The translations under genes were made by a program, and so were the position numbers. 64,000 nt of DNA from Streptomyces bungoensis (lineage in GTDB: Bacteria; Actinomycetota; Actinomycetes; Streptomycetales; Streptomycetaceae), in contig NZ_KQ948869.1 of the NCBI RefSeq assembly GCF_001514215.1, positions 111,440 through 175,439 of the forward strand. The letters are read 5' to 3'. The notes beneath the pieces were generated by a model. It made no database searches, had not been told where the DNA came from, and worked only from the letters and a program-made list of their open reading frames with translations. Numbering within the stretch: the first letter of the stretch is position 1; every line of letters begins with the position of its first letter. This document shows, piece by piece, positions 36,226 to 44,864 of the stretch.

Positions 36226-37740
36226 TCAGATCGTTGAGCGCGCGCCGGGAAGTGCCGCGCCGAACTCGATGTCCGAGTAGCGGTACTTGAGGCCGGCTTC
36301 GGTTCCGCCGATCGCGGTCGATCCGCCGGCCGCCGGCCCTGTCGAGGATCCGCGGGCCGTCCACAGCAGGCCATCGGCGTTCTCACCGGGGGTGCCCACC
36401 ATCGACTCGGCCCTGCCGTCCTTCGTGACGTCGACCAAGTGGGTCGCGGCGCCGAAGCGGTCGTCCCTCTCGGCACTTCCGGGAACGCCGCTGGTGTTCT
36501 GCGTGCAGGAGAGCGAGCCGCTCGTGGTGAGACCGGAGGCCGAACCGCGGAGCAACGTCGCCCGGCCCGCGCCCCTGGCGGAACCCACGGCCTCTCCGGG
36601 GGCGCCGACCAGGACGTCGGCGTACGTGTCGCCGTTGGTGTCACCGACACTGAGCGACATGCCGAACTCGTCACCGTCCTCCCCGGTACCGGGCACGCCC
36701 GCGGTGTCCTGGTTGATGGTCTTCGGCTTCTGGTCCGGCCTGATGCCTTGCGCGCTGCCGTAGAGGACCTGGATCTCGCCGCCGCGGTGGGCCGGGGTGG
36801 AACCGGAGGTCAGGGACGCGTCGTACGGCACTCCGGTGACCAGGTCGCCGTAGCCGTCGCCGTTGATGTCGCCGATCTGCCCGGACAGACCGTCGGCCAG
36901 AGGGAGTTCGGTGTAGGTGCCGTTGTCTTCCTCGAGGTGGACGGGTCCGCTCACGTCACCGTCCGTGGGTCCGGGCAGCCAGAAGCGCTCGGCTCGCCCG
37001 TCGCCGTCGACATCCCCCATGACGACTCCGCGGTTGGTGCCGAGAGCGTTGACGAAGCTTCTCCTCACCGGGGCACCGGAGCGGGTGAACGGCCCGGTGT
37101 AGGTCGTGCCACCGCAGTTGCCCGTGACCGAGACGTCGGGAGCTCCGTCCCCGGTGACGTCTCCCACCGCGAGGCCCGCGGCGAAGCCGCAGCCCTCGTC
37201 CAGACCGGTCGGCGGTGAGATCGACGCCCCGCCTTCGAGGCCTGCCGAGCCGCCCCACACCACGGTGAGCGAGCCGACGCCGGCCATGGTGCCCGCAGAC
37301 TCGTCCGGAGTGCCGATGAGCAGGTCGGCGTAGCCGTCGCGGTCCAGATCCGCGGAGGCGACCGCTGTACCGAACTGGTCCCACTCCTCGGCTGTACCGG
37401 GTATGCCGGAGGTGGCTTGGGTGACGACCGTACGACGGGAGGCCGAGACCCCGGTCGCCGAGCCGTACAGCACGACGACCGCGCCGGCCGCGTCCACCAC
37501 GCCGTTGGCGGCTCCGGGGGCACCGACGGCCAGGTCGCGGTAGCCGTCACCGTTGAAGTCGTCCTGCACCGCGGCGGTGTTGGCGCCCCGGTAGGGCGCA
37601 GCGGCCGCCGCGGGACCGGCCGGCAGCAGGACGACGGTCAGCGTGGCGGCCGAGCTGACGGCGATGGCGCAGGCCAGGGAACGCGAGGCGAACGTGCGTC
37701 GGGCACGGGCACCGGCGCGCACGGAGGCGGGCAAGGACAT
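36226..37740 (-). CDS. Secreted FG-GAP/VCBS repeat protein A
   Basis: A 504-residue exported protein. The signal peptide ends in the Ala-rich stretch near residue 45. The rest consists of about seven FG-GAP repeats with Ca2+-binding loops such as DFNGDGYRDLAVGAP, DLDRDGYADLLIGTP and DTNGDTYADVLVGAP, predicting an integrin-alpha-like beta propeller. ATG 37740 has AAGGAC close by. It lies 44 bp downstream of a paralogue on the same strand, so the two are co-transcribed. Function is probably surface binding; no catalytic motif is seen. Confidence 0.88.
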   Translation of the reverse strand: MSLPASVRAGARARRTFASRSLACAIAVSSAATLTVVLLPAGPAAAAAPYRGANTAAVQDDFNGDGYRDLAVGAPGAANGVVDAAGAVVVLYGSATGVSASRRTVVTQATSGIPGTAEEWDQFGTAVASADLDRDGYADLLIGTPDESAGTMAGVGSLTVVWGGSAGLEGGASISPPTGLDEGCGFAAGLAVGDVTGDGAPDVSVTGNCGGTTYTGPFTRSGAPVRRSFVNALGTNRGVVMGDVDGDGRAERFWLPGPTDGDVSGPVHLEEDNGTYTELPLADGLSGQIGDINGDGYGDLVTGVPYDASLTSGSTPAHRGGEIQVLYGSAQGIRPDQKPKTINQDTAGVPGTGEDGDEFGMSLSVGDTNGDTYADVLVGAPGEAVGSARGAGRATLLRGSASGLTTSGSLSCTQNTSGVPGSAERDDRFGAATHLVDVTKDGRAESMVGTPGENADGLLWTARGSSTGPAAGGSTAIGGTEAGLKYRYSDIEFGAALPGARSTI

Positions 37741-37784
37741 GACGGCTCCGGAAGGGGAAGGATGAGGGACAGGGCGGGGGAGGG

Positions 37785-39221
37785 TCACGGACCGGTCACC
37801 ACGCTTCCCAAGTGGGCTGCACCGGCCGAGCCGAGGCCCGCACCGCTGGTGCCGACACTGACCGAGCCGGCGGCGGTGACGGACGAGGCCGAGCCGCGCA
37901 GCGACCAGATGGTTCCCGCGCCGCCGTTCTCACCGGGGGCGCCGACGACCAGGTCCGCGTAGCCGTCCTTGTCGGTGTCGATGATCCGTACGGCAGCGCC
38001 GAAGGCGTCGCCCGTCTCCGACGTGCCCGGCACGCCGGAGGTGTTCTGCGTCCAGGTGCGGGCGTGCGCGGCGTCGAGTTGCCCCGTGGTGCCGCGTACG
38101 ACGGTGACGGCACCGCTGCCGCCGTTCTCGCCCGGCGTGCCGATCACGAGGTCGGCGTGGCCGTCCTTGTCGGTGTCGCCGATCGCGACCGATGCGCCGA
38201 AGCGGTCCTCGGCCTCGCCGGAACCGGGTACGCCCGGGGTGTCCTGCGTGATGGTCTGGACGCGGCTGGGGGAGCCCGAGTTGCCGGCGTCGAAGTAGAC
38301 GGTGACTTGGCCGCCCAGCGAGGTGCCCGGACTCTGCGAGGGGTCTTCGGGGTTGCCGATGACGAGGTCGGGAGTGCCGTTGCCGTTCAGGTCGCCCACT
38401 GCGGACGTGGTTCCGGCGGGCAGGTCGGCGCCCGAGAAGCCGGCCGGGTCGGCGAAGTAGGCGTGCGGGTCGTCGCCGGTCCCGTCGTAGCCCCAGCCTC
38501 CGTCCGACATGCCGCGGCCATGCGCGATCAAACGGTCGTCGTCGCTGCCGGGCACGTCGACCGGGGTCAGGGCGACGATGCCGTAAGCCGGATTGAAGTC
38601 GTAGCCGTTGCCGGACGTGCCGGACTGCCCGGACAGGTCGGCGGGCAGGAACGTGACCTCTGCGTCGTTGGCTCCGACGACGATCGACGGCTTGCCGTCG
38701 TTCACCGGATTGAGGCCGTTGAACGTGCCCACGGCCACGCTCCGCCCGTACGCGTCGTGCGAGTACGGCCACGGGTCCCCGGCCGTCTTCGCCTTCGTCA
38801 GGCCGGAAGCGGTGCCGTAGACGACGGTGACCGAACCCCCGCCTTCGTCTCCGGCCACGTCCTCGCCCGGGGAGCCCACGACCAAGTCCGTGTACCCGTC
38901 CCGGTTCAGGTCGTACACGGCGACGGCCGCGCCGAAGCGGTCACCGGCTTCCGCCGTTCCCGGGATACCGGTGGAGTTCTGTGTCAGCACGGTACGCCTG
39001 GACGGATCGACGCCGTGCGCGGTGCCGTACAGGACGACGACGGCACCGGCCTTGGCGCGACCGGCCACCGCAGCGTCCGGGGCGGAGACGACGACATCGC
39101 GGTAGCCGTCCCTGTTCAGGTCGCCCTGCGTGCCGACGGCGGCCTCGGCGCTCGCCGTGAACACGGGCGTAAGTCCGGAGGCGAGCAGTGTTGCGGACAT
39201 CAGCAGGGTGCGTTTACGCAC
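37785..39221 (-). CDS. Secreted FG-GAP/VCBS repeat protein B
   Basis: A 478-residue secreted paralogue of the downstream gene. The signal peptide is TLLMSATLLASGLTPVFTASA. Repeats include DLNRDGYRDVVVSAP, DLNRDGYTDLVVGSP, DTDKDGHADLVIGTP and DTDKDGYADLVVGAP. The start is GTG 39221 after GGAGGAG; TTG 39233 is possible. It is the first gene of a two-gene operon, perhaps forming a paired propeller complex. Confidence 0.88.
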   Translation of the reverse strand: MRKRTLLMSATLLASGLTPVFTASAEAAVGTQGDLNRDGYRDVVVSAPDAAVAGRAKAGAVVVLYGTAHGVDPSRRTVLTQNSTGIPGTAEAGDRFGAAVAVYDLNRDGYTDLVVGSPGEDVAGDEGGGSVTVVYGTASGLTKAKTAGDPWPYSHDAYGRSVAVGTFNGLNPVNDGKPSIVVGANDAEVTFLPADLSGQSGTSGNGYDFNPAYGIVALTPVDVPGSDDDRLIAHGRGMSDGGWGYDGTGDDPHAYFADPAGFSGADLPAGTTSAVGDLNGNGTPDLVIGNPEDPSQSPGTSLGGQVTVYFDAGNSGSPSRVQTITQDTPGVPGSGEAEDRFGASVAIGDTDKDGHADLVIGTPGENGGSGAVTVVRGTTGQLDAAHARTWTQNTSGVPGTSETGDAFGAAVRIIDTDKDGYADLVVGAPGENGGAGTIWSLRGSASSVTAAGSVSVGTSGAGLGSAGAAHLGSVVTGP

Positions 39222-39485
39222 GGACTCCTCCAACGGGGGGAATGCGACACGAAGGGCGACGCGCCGACCTACGTGAAAGCACTTCCTGGCATGTCATCGT
39301 CAGGGACGGCGCACGCAAGACCGCTGAGGGGACGGGACGGTTGTACGGGACGGAGGAGTAGTCCCACGCGCGATGAACCCCGCGCCGGCGCGGCCGGTTT
39401 CGTCAGTGTCGTGTCAGGGCGCGGTCAGCGGTTCCTGGCACTGTCGTTCCTGTGACCGGCACGGGAGACCGAGAGCCGGGATCAG
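39222..39485. other. Promoter region of the FG-GAP operon
   Basis: About 264 bp upstream of the FG-GAP operon and 5' of the tRNA-Ser-like sequence. No gene is seen, and no clear -35/-10 pair could be assigned. Confidence 0.35.
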
Positions 39486-39584
<99 letters not shown>

Positions 39585-40077
39585 TGACCCTTCCGATCAT
39601 CCGTGTGCTTCGGCGCAGCGGAGCGGACTCAGCGGTGTGACGCGGAGCCGTGACAGCGGCCGGGCAGGCACGACCCCGCACGGTCAGCGCCCGACGCGAC
39701 GAGGACGACCGCCCCGGCCACCGACCGGACCGCGCCCACCTCACCCCCACCCCGACCCGGCTGCGGCACACCGTCGACGAGGAGTTGGACGCCGGGCACC
39801 GCGCCGCATCGGACCGCCTGCTCGGCCCCGTCGACCCGGAGAGCGTGCACCACCGCGCGGACCTGTTCCCGCGGGGCGCCTGCACGGGCCACGCGGTGGT
39901 GCGGCCCGAGCAGACGGGGCGTGGCGCGCTCCCGGGCCTGCGTGCGGGACAGGCGAGCGCGATCAGCGGTACGGCTAACGGCCGCACGTGCCCCGCAACG
40001 AGGTGCATCCGAGCGAGCGGGCGTCGGCGAACGCCTTCTCACACGCTCGGCCATCCTCGACTCCACCAGGAGGAGAC
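39585..40077. other. Region of uncertain coding status
   Basis: An open frame from about 39650 reads RHTVDEELDAGHRAASDRLL and continues to about 40108, but it has no ribosome site and overlaps the next gene. I see no recognised domain. The ribosome site AGGAGGAGAC at 40068-40077 belongs to the secreted protein downstream. Confidence 0.3.
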
Positions 40078-40680
40078 ATGCTCAAGCGCACGGCGCTCGC
40101 AGCTGTGACCGTCACGACCGCGACCATGTGCGCGGTCGCGGCGGCGGCCCCCGCCTCGGCCGCGCCGAGGACCGTCCACGTCACGTCCGGCACCACCGAG
40201 GTCACCGTGGCTCCCGCCGTCACCACCGCACTGCTGTCCCGGGGCATCGTGCCCTGGGTCACGCGGCCGGGCCGCCCCGGACTCGGCTTCGTCGACCAGC
40301 GCCCGACGCTGACGGCGACGTACCCCGTCACCGGTGGCCGGCTCACGGCGCAGCCGCTCGGCGGCACCGTCGAGCACCGCGGTGGCCTGAAGTTCGTGAA
40401 CGTCCTCAACGGCCGGGCCCTGGAGGTCAGGAACTTCACCATCGACCTCGACACGGGCCGGCTGACCGGGCGCCTGGCCGGCACCAGGACCCGTGTCCCG
40501 GTCTTCACGCTCGACACCTCCACCGCCCGGATCACCCTCGGCAAGCACGCCCTCGACGCCCGCAAGGTGACCCTGAAGCTCACCGGGACGGCCGCGAGCG
40601 CCCTGAACACCACCCTCCACACGCAGGTGTTCACCGACGGGCTGACCGTCGGCACCGCGGACACCCGGGCCCGGTTCTGA
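40078..40680 (+). CDS. Secreted protein, HtaA-like
   Basis: A 200-residue exported protein. Residues 1-27 are a signal peptide (MLKRTALAAVTVTTATMCAV, then APASA). The mature part has the beta-rich pattern of HtaA-domain proteins (TYPVTGGRL, FTIDLDTGRLTGRL, VFTLDTSTARITLG, VTLKLTGTAASALN), which bind haem in corynebacteria. The family assignment is by pattern, so it is tentative. AGGAGGAGAC precedes the ATG. The lipocalin gene starts 74 bp downstream on the same strand, so both may act on a small ligand at the cell surface. Confidence 0.65.
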   Translation: MLKRTALAAVTVTTATMCAVAAAAPASAAPRTVHVTSGTTEVTVAPAVTTALLSRGIVPWVTRPGRPGLGFVDQRPTLTATYPVTGGRLTAQPLGGTVEHRGGLKFVNVLNGRALEVRNFTIDLDTGRLTGRLAGTRTRVPVFTLDTSTARITLGKHALDARKVTLKLTGTAASALNTTLHTQVFTDGLTVGTADTRARF

Positions 40681-40754
40681 ACCGGTCCGTTCGCCCGCCG
40701 GTGTCGCGCCGCCCCACGCCATCGGGTTCGTCACAGCCGAAGAAGGGACTGTCC

Positions 40755-41366
40755 GTGTCACTCGTGAAACGCCTCGCCACCCTGTCCGCCACCGCTCTGC
40801 TGCTCACCGTCGGCGCCGGCGCGGGACAGGCGACGGCCGCACCCTCGCGTGCCGGCGCCGATTCCGGCGCGCCGGCGGCCGTGGCCGCCGTCGACCTGGA
40901 GCGCTACCTCGGGAGCTGGTACCAGGTGGCCGCGCTGCCGCAGTTGTTCGAGCTGCAGTGCGCCAGGAACGTGAAGGCGACGTACACCCGGACGGCGGCC
41001 GGCACCGTCGGCGTGCGCAACACCTGTACGACGTGGCTGAACACCACCAGCAGCGTGACGGGCGACGCCAGGCCGCTCGACGCCACGAACGCCCGGCTGA
41101 ACGTCAGCTTCCTCGGACTGGGCGGCACCTACCTGCACACCGATCGGGCCAACTACATCGTCACCGGCCTCGATCCCGACTACCGCTGGGCCGTGGTGAC
41201 CGACAGCGACCGCCGCTCCGGCTTCGTGCTGTCGCGCACCCCCTCGCTCACCTCCGGGCAGCGGTCCGCGGTCCTGTCGGCGATCAGGAGTGCCGGGCTC
41301 GACCCGTGCCGGTTCCGTGTCACCCGCCAGGACGACGGGGCCGCCGCCACCGGCTCCCTCTGCTGA
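40755..41366 (+). CDS. Secreted lipocalin (Blc-like)
   Basis: A 203-residue exported protein with a signal peptide of about 29 residues. The lipocalin GxW motif (LERYLGSWYQVAALPQLFE) begins the mature domain. Further conserved stretches are QCARNVKATYT, ANYIVTGLDPDYRWAVV and SGFVLSRTP, as in bacterial lipocalins related to Blc and ApoD. It would bind a lipid or other hydrophobic compound outside the cell. The start is GTG 40755, after GAAGAAGGGA. A strong hairpin follows the stop codon. Confidence 0.9.
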   Translation: MSLVKRLATLSATALLLTVGAGAGQATAAPSRAGADSGAPAAVAAVDLERYLGSWYQVAALPQLFELQCARNVKATYTRTAAGTVGVRNTCTTWLNTTSSVTGDARPLDATNARLNVSFLGLGGTYLHTDRANYIVTGLDPDYRWAVVTDSDRRSGFVLSRTPSLTSGQRSAVLSAIRSAGLDPCRFRVTRQDDGAAATGSLC

Positions 41367-41368
41367 TC

Positions 41369-41420
41369 CGGCCCCCGGTCCGGTCCGTCCGGCGTACGCA
41401 CGCCGCACGGACCGGACCGG
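41369..41420 (+). terminator. Long terminator hairpin after the lipocalin gene
   Basis: CCCCCGGTCCGGTCCGT (41369-41385) and ACGGACCGGACCGGGGG (41404-41420) form a perfect 17-bp stem. The 18-nt loop holds a further GGCGT/ACGCC stem. Confidence 0.85.
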
Positions 41421-41541
41421 GGGCACTTCCCCTCCCGCCTCCGCCCCCGGCAAGCAACGGCCGTGCGGTGCAACCGGATTCGCGTCCCGGACGGAATGCA
41501 CTGCGCATGCGGCAGCGGAGCACAGCGGGAGGAACGAGACC

Positions 41542-41703
41542 ATGAACCGCGTGGCAGCCGGCGCCATTCCGAGCCCGGTCACGGGCATACGCGCCGACCA
41601 CCCGGCCGTGGCGGGCACCTTCACCCGCCCGGCCCTGAGAGGTACCGACCGCAGGGCCGCCCGGCACACGGCCGTCGCCGCCGCGGCCCCGGAGACGACA
41701 TGA
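41542..41703 (+). CDS. Small leader ORF coupled to the sigma factor gene
   Basis: A 53-residue product (MNRVAAGAIPSPVTGIRADH, then Pro/Ala/Arg-rich) with a strong ribosome site GGGAGGAAC. Its TGA overlaps the sigma-factor ATG (ATGA at 41700-41703), so the two are translationally coupled. No domain is recognised. It may be a regulatory leader or a small functional protein of the sigma operon. Codon use is typical of real genes. Confidence 0.5.
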   Translation: MNRVAAGAIPSPVTGIRADHPAVAGTFTRPALRGTDRRAARHTAVAAAAPETT

Positions 41704-42302
41704 GCGCGCTGTGGGGCGGGGCGCAGGTCATCGCCGCCGACGGCGCGCGGCCGAGCGCGGTCGAGGAGGAGGACCTGGCGCGGGGCTTCGCGGCGGGGGA
41801 CGAGGCGTGTCTCAAGGAGGCCTACCGACGTTGGGCGGCCCTCGTCTACACACTCGCCCACCGCTCCCTGGCGGACGCCGAGGAGGCCAAGGACGTCACC
41901 CAGCAGGTGTTCGCGGGGGCGTGGCGCGGCCGGGCCCACTACGCGCCCGAGCGCGGCGCGCTCAAGACGTGGCTGATCGGCATCACGCGCAAGAAGATCG
42001 CCGACGCGCTGACCCAGTCCTCGCGGCGCCGCAGAGACGTGGACGCGGTCACGGCGTCCGCCCCACCGGACTCGGTGCCACCGACCGCCGACCAGGTCAT
42101 CGACCAGGTGCTGCTGACCGAGGAACTGCAACGGCTTCCGCCGCAGCAGCGGACCGTCCTCGAAATGGCCTTCTACGAAGACCTCACCCAGTCACAGATC
42201 GCACAGCGCACCGGACTTCCGCTGGGTACGGTCAAGAGCCACACCCGACGGGGACTGAGCAGGCTCAAGCGCAGACTGGAGGCGGACAGTGGAACACACT
42301 GA
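41700..42302 (+). CDS. ECF-family RNA polymerase sigma factor
   Basis: A 200-residue extracytoplasmic-function sigma factor. Region 2 (CLKEAYRRWAALVYTLAHRS, AEEAKDVTQQVFAGAWRG) recognises -10 DNA and core polymerase. Region 4 (LPPQQRTVLEMAFYEDLT, SQIAQRTGLPLGTVKSHTRR) recognises -35. It resembles the SigK group. The start overlaps the leader ORF, and the anti-sigma gene begins 14 bp before its stop, so the three genes form a coupled operon. Confidence 0.92.
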   Translation: MSALWGGAQVIAADGARPSAVEEEDLARGFAAGDEACLKEAYRRWAALVYTLAHRSLADAEEAKDVTQQVFAGAWRGRAHYAPERGALKTWLIGITRKKIADALTQSSRRRRDVDAVTASAPPDSVPPTADQVIDQVLLTEELQRLPPQQRTVLEMAFYEDLTQSQIAQRTGLPLGTVKSHTRRGLSRLKRRLEADSGTH

Positions 42303-43068
42303 CCAGGAGACGCTCGCCATGGTCGCCCTCGGTGAGCCTTCCTCGCCCACGACCACCGCGCATCTCCGCCACTGCCCGAGGTGCGCCGAACAACTCGACG
42401 CCTACCGGCGCGTCGTCCGTGCCGGGAAGTCGTCGGCGCCGGGACCCGCCGATCTCCTGGAGCCGCCTCCCGGACTGTGGGACTCCGTCGCCGGTGAACT
42501 CGGTCTGTCCAGCGCCCCGGACCGCGCGACGCCCGGCAGTGGACCCGGTGCCGATGCGCCGGGCGGCGTGGAACGCCCGCCGTCCGGATCGCGGCGCAGC
42601 GCACTCGCCAGGGGCAGGAGGTTCGCCCTCGCGCTGGCGGCCTGCGCCGCGCTGGCCGGTGCCGCGGCGGGCAGCGGCGCCACCTGGTGGGCACTGCGCG
42701 ACGGCACCGCCTCCAGCGCCCGACCGGGACCTGCCGACGGAGCGGGCCGGGGCACCAGGCTGGCCGCGCTCGTGCCGCACGCGACCGGCTACGCCCGGCT
42801 CTCCGCCGACCGGGGCCGGCGCGCCCTCGACATCACGGTACGGGGACTGCCGCGGACCTCCGGCTACTACGAGGTCTGGCTCATGGACCGCTCCCACAGG
42901 AAGCTGATCTCCATGGGTGTCCTGGGGGCCGACGGGCACGCCGCCCTGCCCGTGCCCACGACGGTCGACCTCGACGAGTACGCGGTCGTCGACGTGTCCG
43001 TGCAGAAGTACAACGGCACGCCCGCGCACTCGGGCAACAGCGTGGTCCGCGGACCGTACTCGGGCTGA
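42289..43068 (+). CDS. Zinc-type transmembrane anti-sigma factor (RskA-like)
   Basis: A 259-residue protein with a ZAS motif HLRHCPRC near residue 25 that can hold zinc and bind the ECF sigma. One membrane span near residues 105-127 (FALALAACAALAGAAAGSG) follows a cytoplasmic Pro/Gly linker, then an RskA-like extracellular domain (GYYEVWLMDRSHRKLISMGV). It should hold the cognate sigma until a signal triggers release or proteolysis. GTG 42289 overlaps the sigma gene by 14 bp. Confidence 0.88.
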   Translation: MEHTDQETLAMVALGEPSSPTTTAHLRHCPRCAEQLDAYRRVVRAGKSSAPGPADLLEPPPGLWDSVAGELGLSSAPDRATPGSGPGADAPGGVERPPSGSRRSALARGRRFALALAACAALAGAAAGSGATWWALRDGTASSARPGPADGAGRGTRLAALVPHATGYARLSADRGRRALDITVRGLPRTSGYYEVWLMDRSHRKLISMGVLGADGHAALPVPTTVDLDEYAVVDVSVQKYNGTPAHSGNSVVRGPYSG

Positions 43069-43097
43069 CGGAGGCACGGAGAAAACAGGCGGACAGC

Positions 43098-43154
43098 AGG
43101 ACCTGCGGAAAGGGCGAGGACCGGCAGAAGGGCCGGGGACCCGCGGAAGGGCCG
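43098..43154. repeat. Three tandem 19-bp imperfect repeats
   Basis: Units AGGACCTGCGGAAAGGGCG (43098-43116), AGGACCGGCAGAAGGGCCG (43117-43135) and GGGACCCGCGGAAGGGCCG (43136-43154) follow each other without gaps. They lie between the convergent anti-sigma and kinase genes, so may be a terminator region or a small minisatellite. Confidence 0.75.
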
Positions 43155-43194
43155 TGGTCACGGTCCGGCACCGCCTTCCGGCGCGGTGCTGGTC

Positions 43195-44427
43195 TCAGGC
43201 GGGGAGGCGGATGCGGAACCAGGCTCCGCGTGCGGAGGGTTCGAGGGTCAGGTCGCCTCCGTGGGCGGCGACGATGGCCGCGGCGACGCTCAGTCCGAGG
43301 CCGTTTCCGCCTCCTGTGCCCGGGTGTGCGACGGGGGCGGGCAGTTTGCCGCCGTGGACGAACCGTTCGAAGGCGGAGTCCCGCAGTTCGGCGGGGATGC
43401 CGGGTCCGTCGTCGATGATCTCGATGACGCGGTGGCCGTCCTCGTTGCCGAGGCCGAGGACGGTGCGGGTGCCGTGGGGGGTGTGGTGGCGGACGTTGGC
43501 CAGGAGGTTGGTGACGACTTGGTAGAGGCGGTCGCGGTCGCCGAGGACGGTGTAGCGGCCGGGCAGGATGGTGAGCCGGATGGGGTGGTGGGGGGAGGAG
43601 ACCTGGGCGTCGGCGGTGGCGTCACGGCAGAGGCGGGCGAGGTTGACGGGTTCGCGGTGCAGTGACTGGCCGAGGTCGAGCCGGGCGAGGAGGACGAGTT
43701 CGTCGATGAGGGCGGACATGCGGCGGGTTTCGTCGGTCATGCGGGACATGGCGACGTCGAACTTGTCGGGGTCGGCCAGGCCGCCCATCCGGGCCAGTGA
43801 GACGTAGCCGGAGATGGCGGTCAGGGGGGTGCGCAACTCGTGTCCCGCGGTGGCCAGGAGTTCCAGCAGCCGTTGTTCGGACCTGCGCCGGCCGGCGCGT
43901 TCCCGGCGCAGCCGGACGCACAGCAGCACGGTCGCCAGCGAGAGGACGAGGAGCATGGCCGTGGTGAGGACCATGCCCGCGCCGACGCGCGGCGGGGCCG
44001 CAGGCGCCGCCGTCAACGGCCCCGCGCGGACGCCTGGCGGAAGGACGGCCTCCGGGCGGCAACCGCCGGCCACCGCTGCGTGCCGCCCGGCGCCGTCGCC
44101 GCAGGCCGCCGGCACCGCCTCGTGCGGGGGAGCGGCTTCGGCCGGCGTGGCCCTGGGCATCCGCGCCGTGACGGCGGTGAGCGGCGGGAGCGCCGTCGCC
44201 GCACGGACGTGCCGGGTGCTGCCCGAGATGCGCAGGGGCTCCGTCTGCTGCCGGCGCCACAGCAGTTGCGCCATGGGGTCGTCCTGGCGGAGCCCTGAGG
44301 ACAGAATGAGGGCCGGGACCACGAGCAGCAGCAGCCGCAGCCCCGCGTGTCCGCGCCGTTGCCGAGCCGGGTACCAGGGGTGATCAGCCGGTACGGCGGT
44401 TTGCTCGGCAGGCCGTCGAGTGAACAC
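43195..44427 (-). CDS. Orphan sensor histidine kinase
   Basis: A 410-residue membrane kinase. TM1 is at residues 30-44 and TM2 at 151-171, with about 105 extracellular residues between them that contain two cysteines. The HisKA domain has His196 in ATAGHELRTPLTAISGYV. The HATPase has N-box NLLANVRHHTPHG, G1 DDGPGIP and G2 GNGLGLSVA. No response regulator gene is adjacent. The start is uncertain: GTG 44427 or TTG 44439. A near-consensus PAS-LuxR operator (44505-44520) lies 78 bp upstream. Confidence 0.88.
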   Translation of the reverse strand: MFTRRPAEQTAVPADHPWYPARQRRGHAGLRLLLLVVPALILSSGLRQDDPMAQLLWRRQQTEPLRISGSTRHVRAATALPPLTAVTARMPRATPAEAAPPHEAVPAACGDGAGRHAAVAGGCRPEAVLPPGVRAGPLTAAPAAPPRVGAGMVLTTAMLLVLSLATVLLCVRLRRERAGRRRSEQRLLELLATAGHELRTPLTAISGYVSLARMGGLADPDKFDVAMSRMTDETRRMSALIDELVLLARLDLGQSLHREPVNLARLCRDATADAQVSSPHHPIRLTILPGRYTVLGDRDRLYQVVTNLLANVRHHTPHGTRTVLGLGNEDGHRVIEIIDDGPGIPAELRDSAFERFVHGGKLPAPVAHPGTGGGNGLGLSVAAAIVAAHGGDLTLEPSARGAWFRIRLPA

Positions 44428-44504
44428 CTCATCGTCCAATCCACGTCGCGGCGTGAAAGCGACGAGAAGAAGGCTTGTCGGGCCGCACGATACCCAGGGA
44501 AAGA

Positions 44505-44520
44505 CCAGGGGATTCCCTAG
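44505..44520. promoter_or_regulatory. Candidate PAS-LuxR (PimM-type) operator 1
   Basis: CCAGGGGATTCCCTAG matches 14 of 16 positions of CTVGGGAWWTCCCBAG, the published PimM consensus as I recall it. It is upstream of the histidine kinase and also 345 bp upstream of lacI. Confidence 0.55.
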
Positions 44521-44779
44521 TCTTTCCGTGCTCCCGGGAAGGCCGTCCGTCCGGCGGCGGCGCGCCGGCCCATCCGTTCCCCGGTGCGGTACCACCGCCC
44601 GTCCGTCCCCATCCGCAAGTGGCCGGACCCCTGCGTCCAAGGACCCCGCGGACGCAGAACCCTGTATGTGCCGTCGTCCTCACATGCGTGTTCCTGCCGA
44701 CCGGAACAGCGCTCAAGCGTGTGCGCTGTTCACGGACACCTGCCCTTCCCCGTGTCAAATCGGCCCGAGTGAATATGAA

Positions 44780-44793
44780 CGCAAACGCTTGCG
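44780..44793. promoter_or_regulatory. LacI-type operator
   Basis: CGCAAACGCTTGCG is a palindrome (CGCAA/TTGCG) of the LacI/CRE type with a central CG, located 72 bp before the lacI start. It probably mediates autoregulation. Confidence 0.8.
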
Positions 44794-44864
44794 CAGGGGA
44801 GTTGGCCGGGTCTACGGTCACGCCACCCCCCTCACAACGACGTGACCGATGGAGGACTGGACCC

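Noticed and set aside
39650..40108. Possible gene upstream of the HtaA-like protein
   Set aside because: No ribosome site, no recognised domain, and a 31-bp overlap with a confident secreted-protein gene in another frame.
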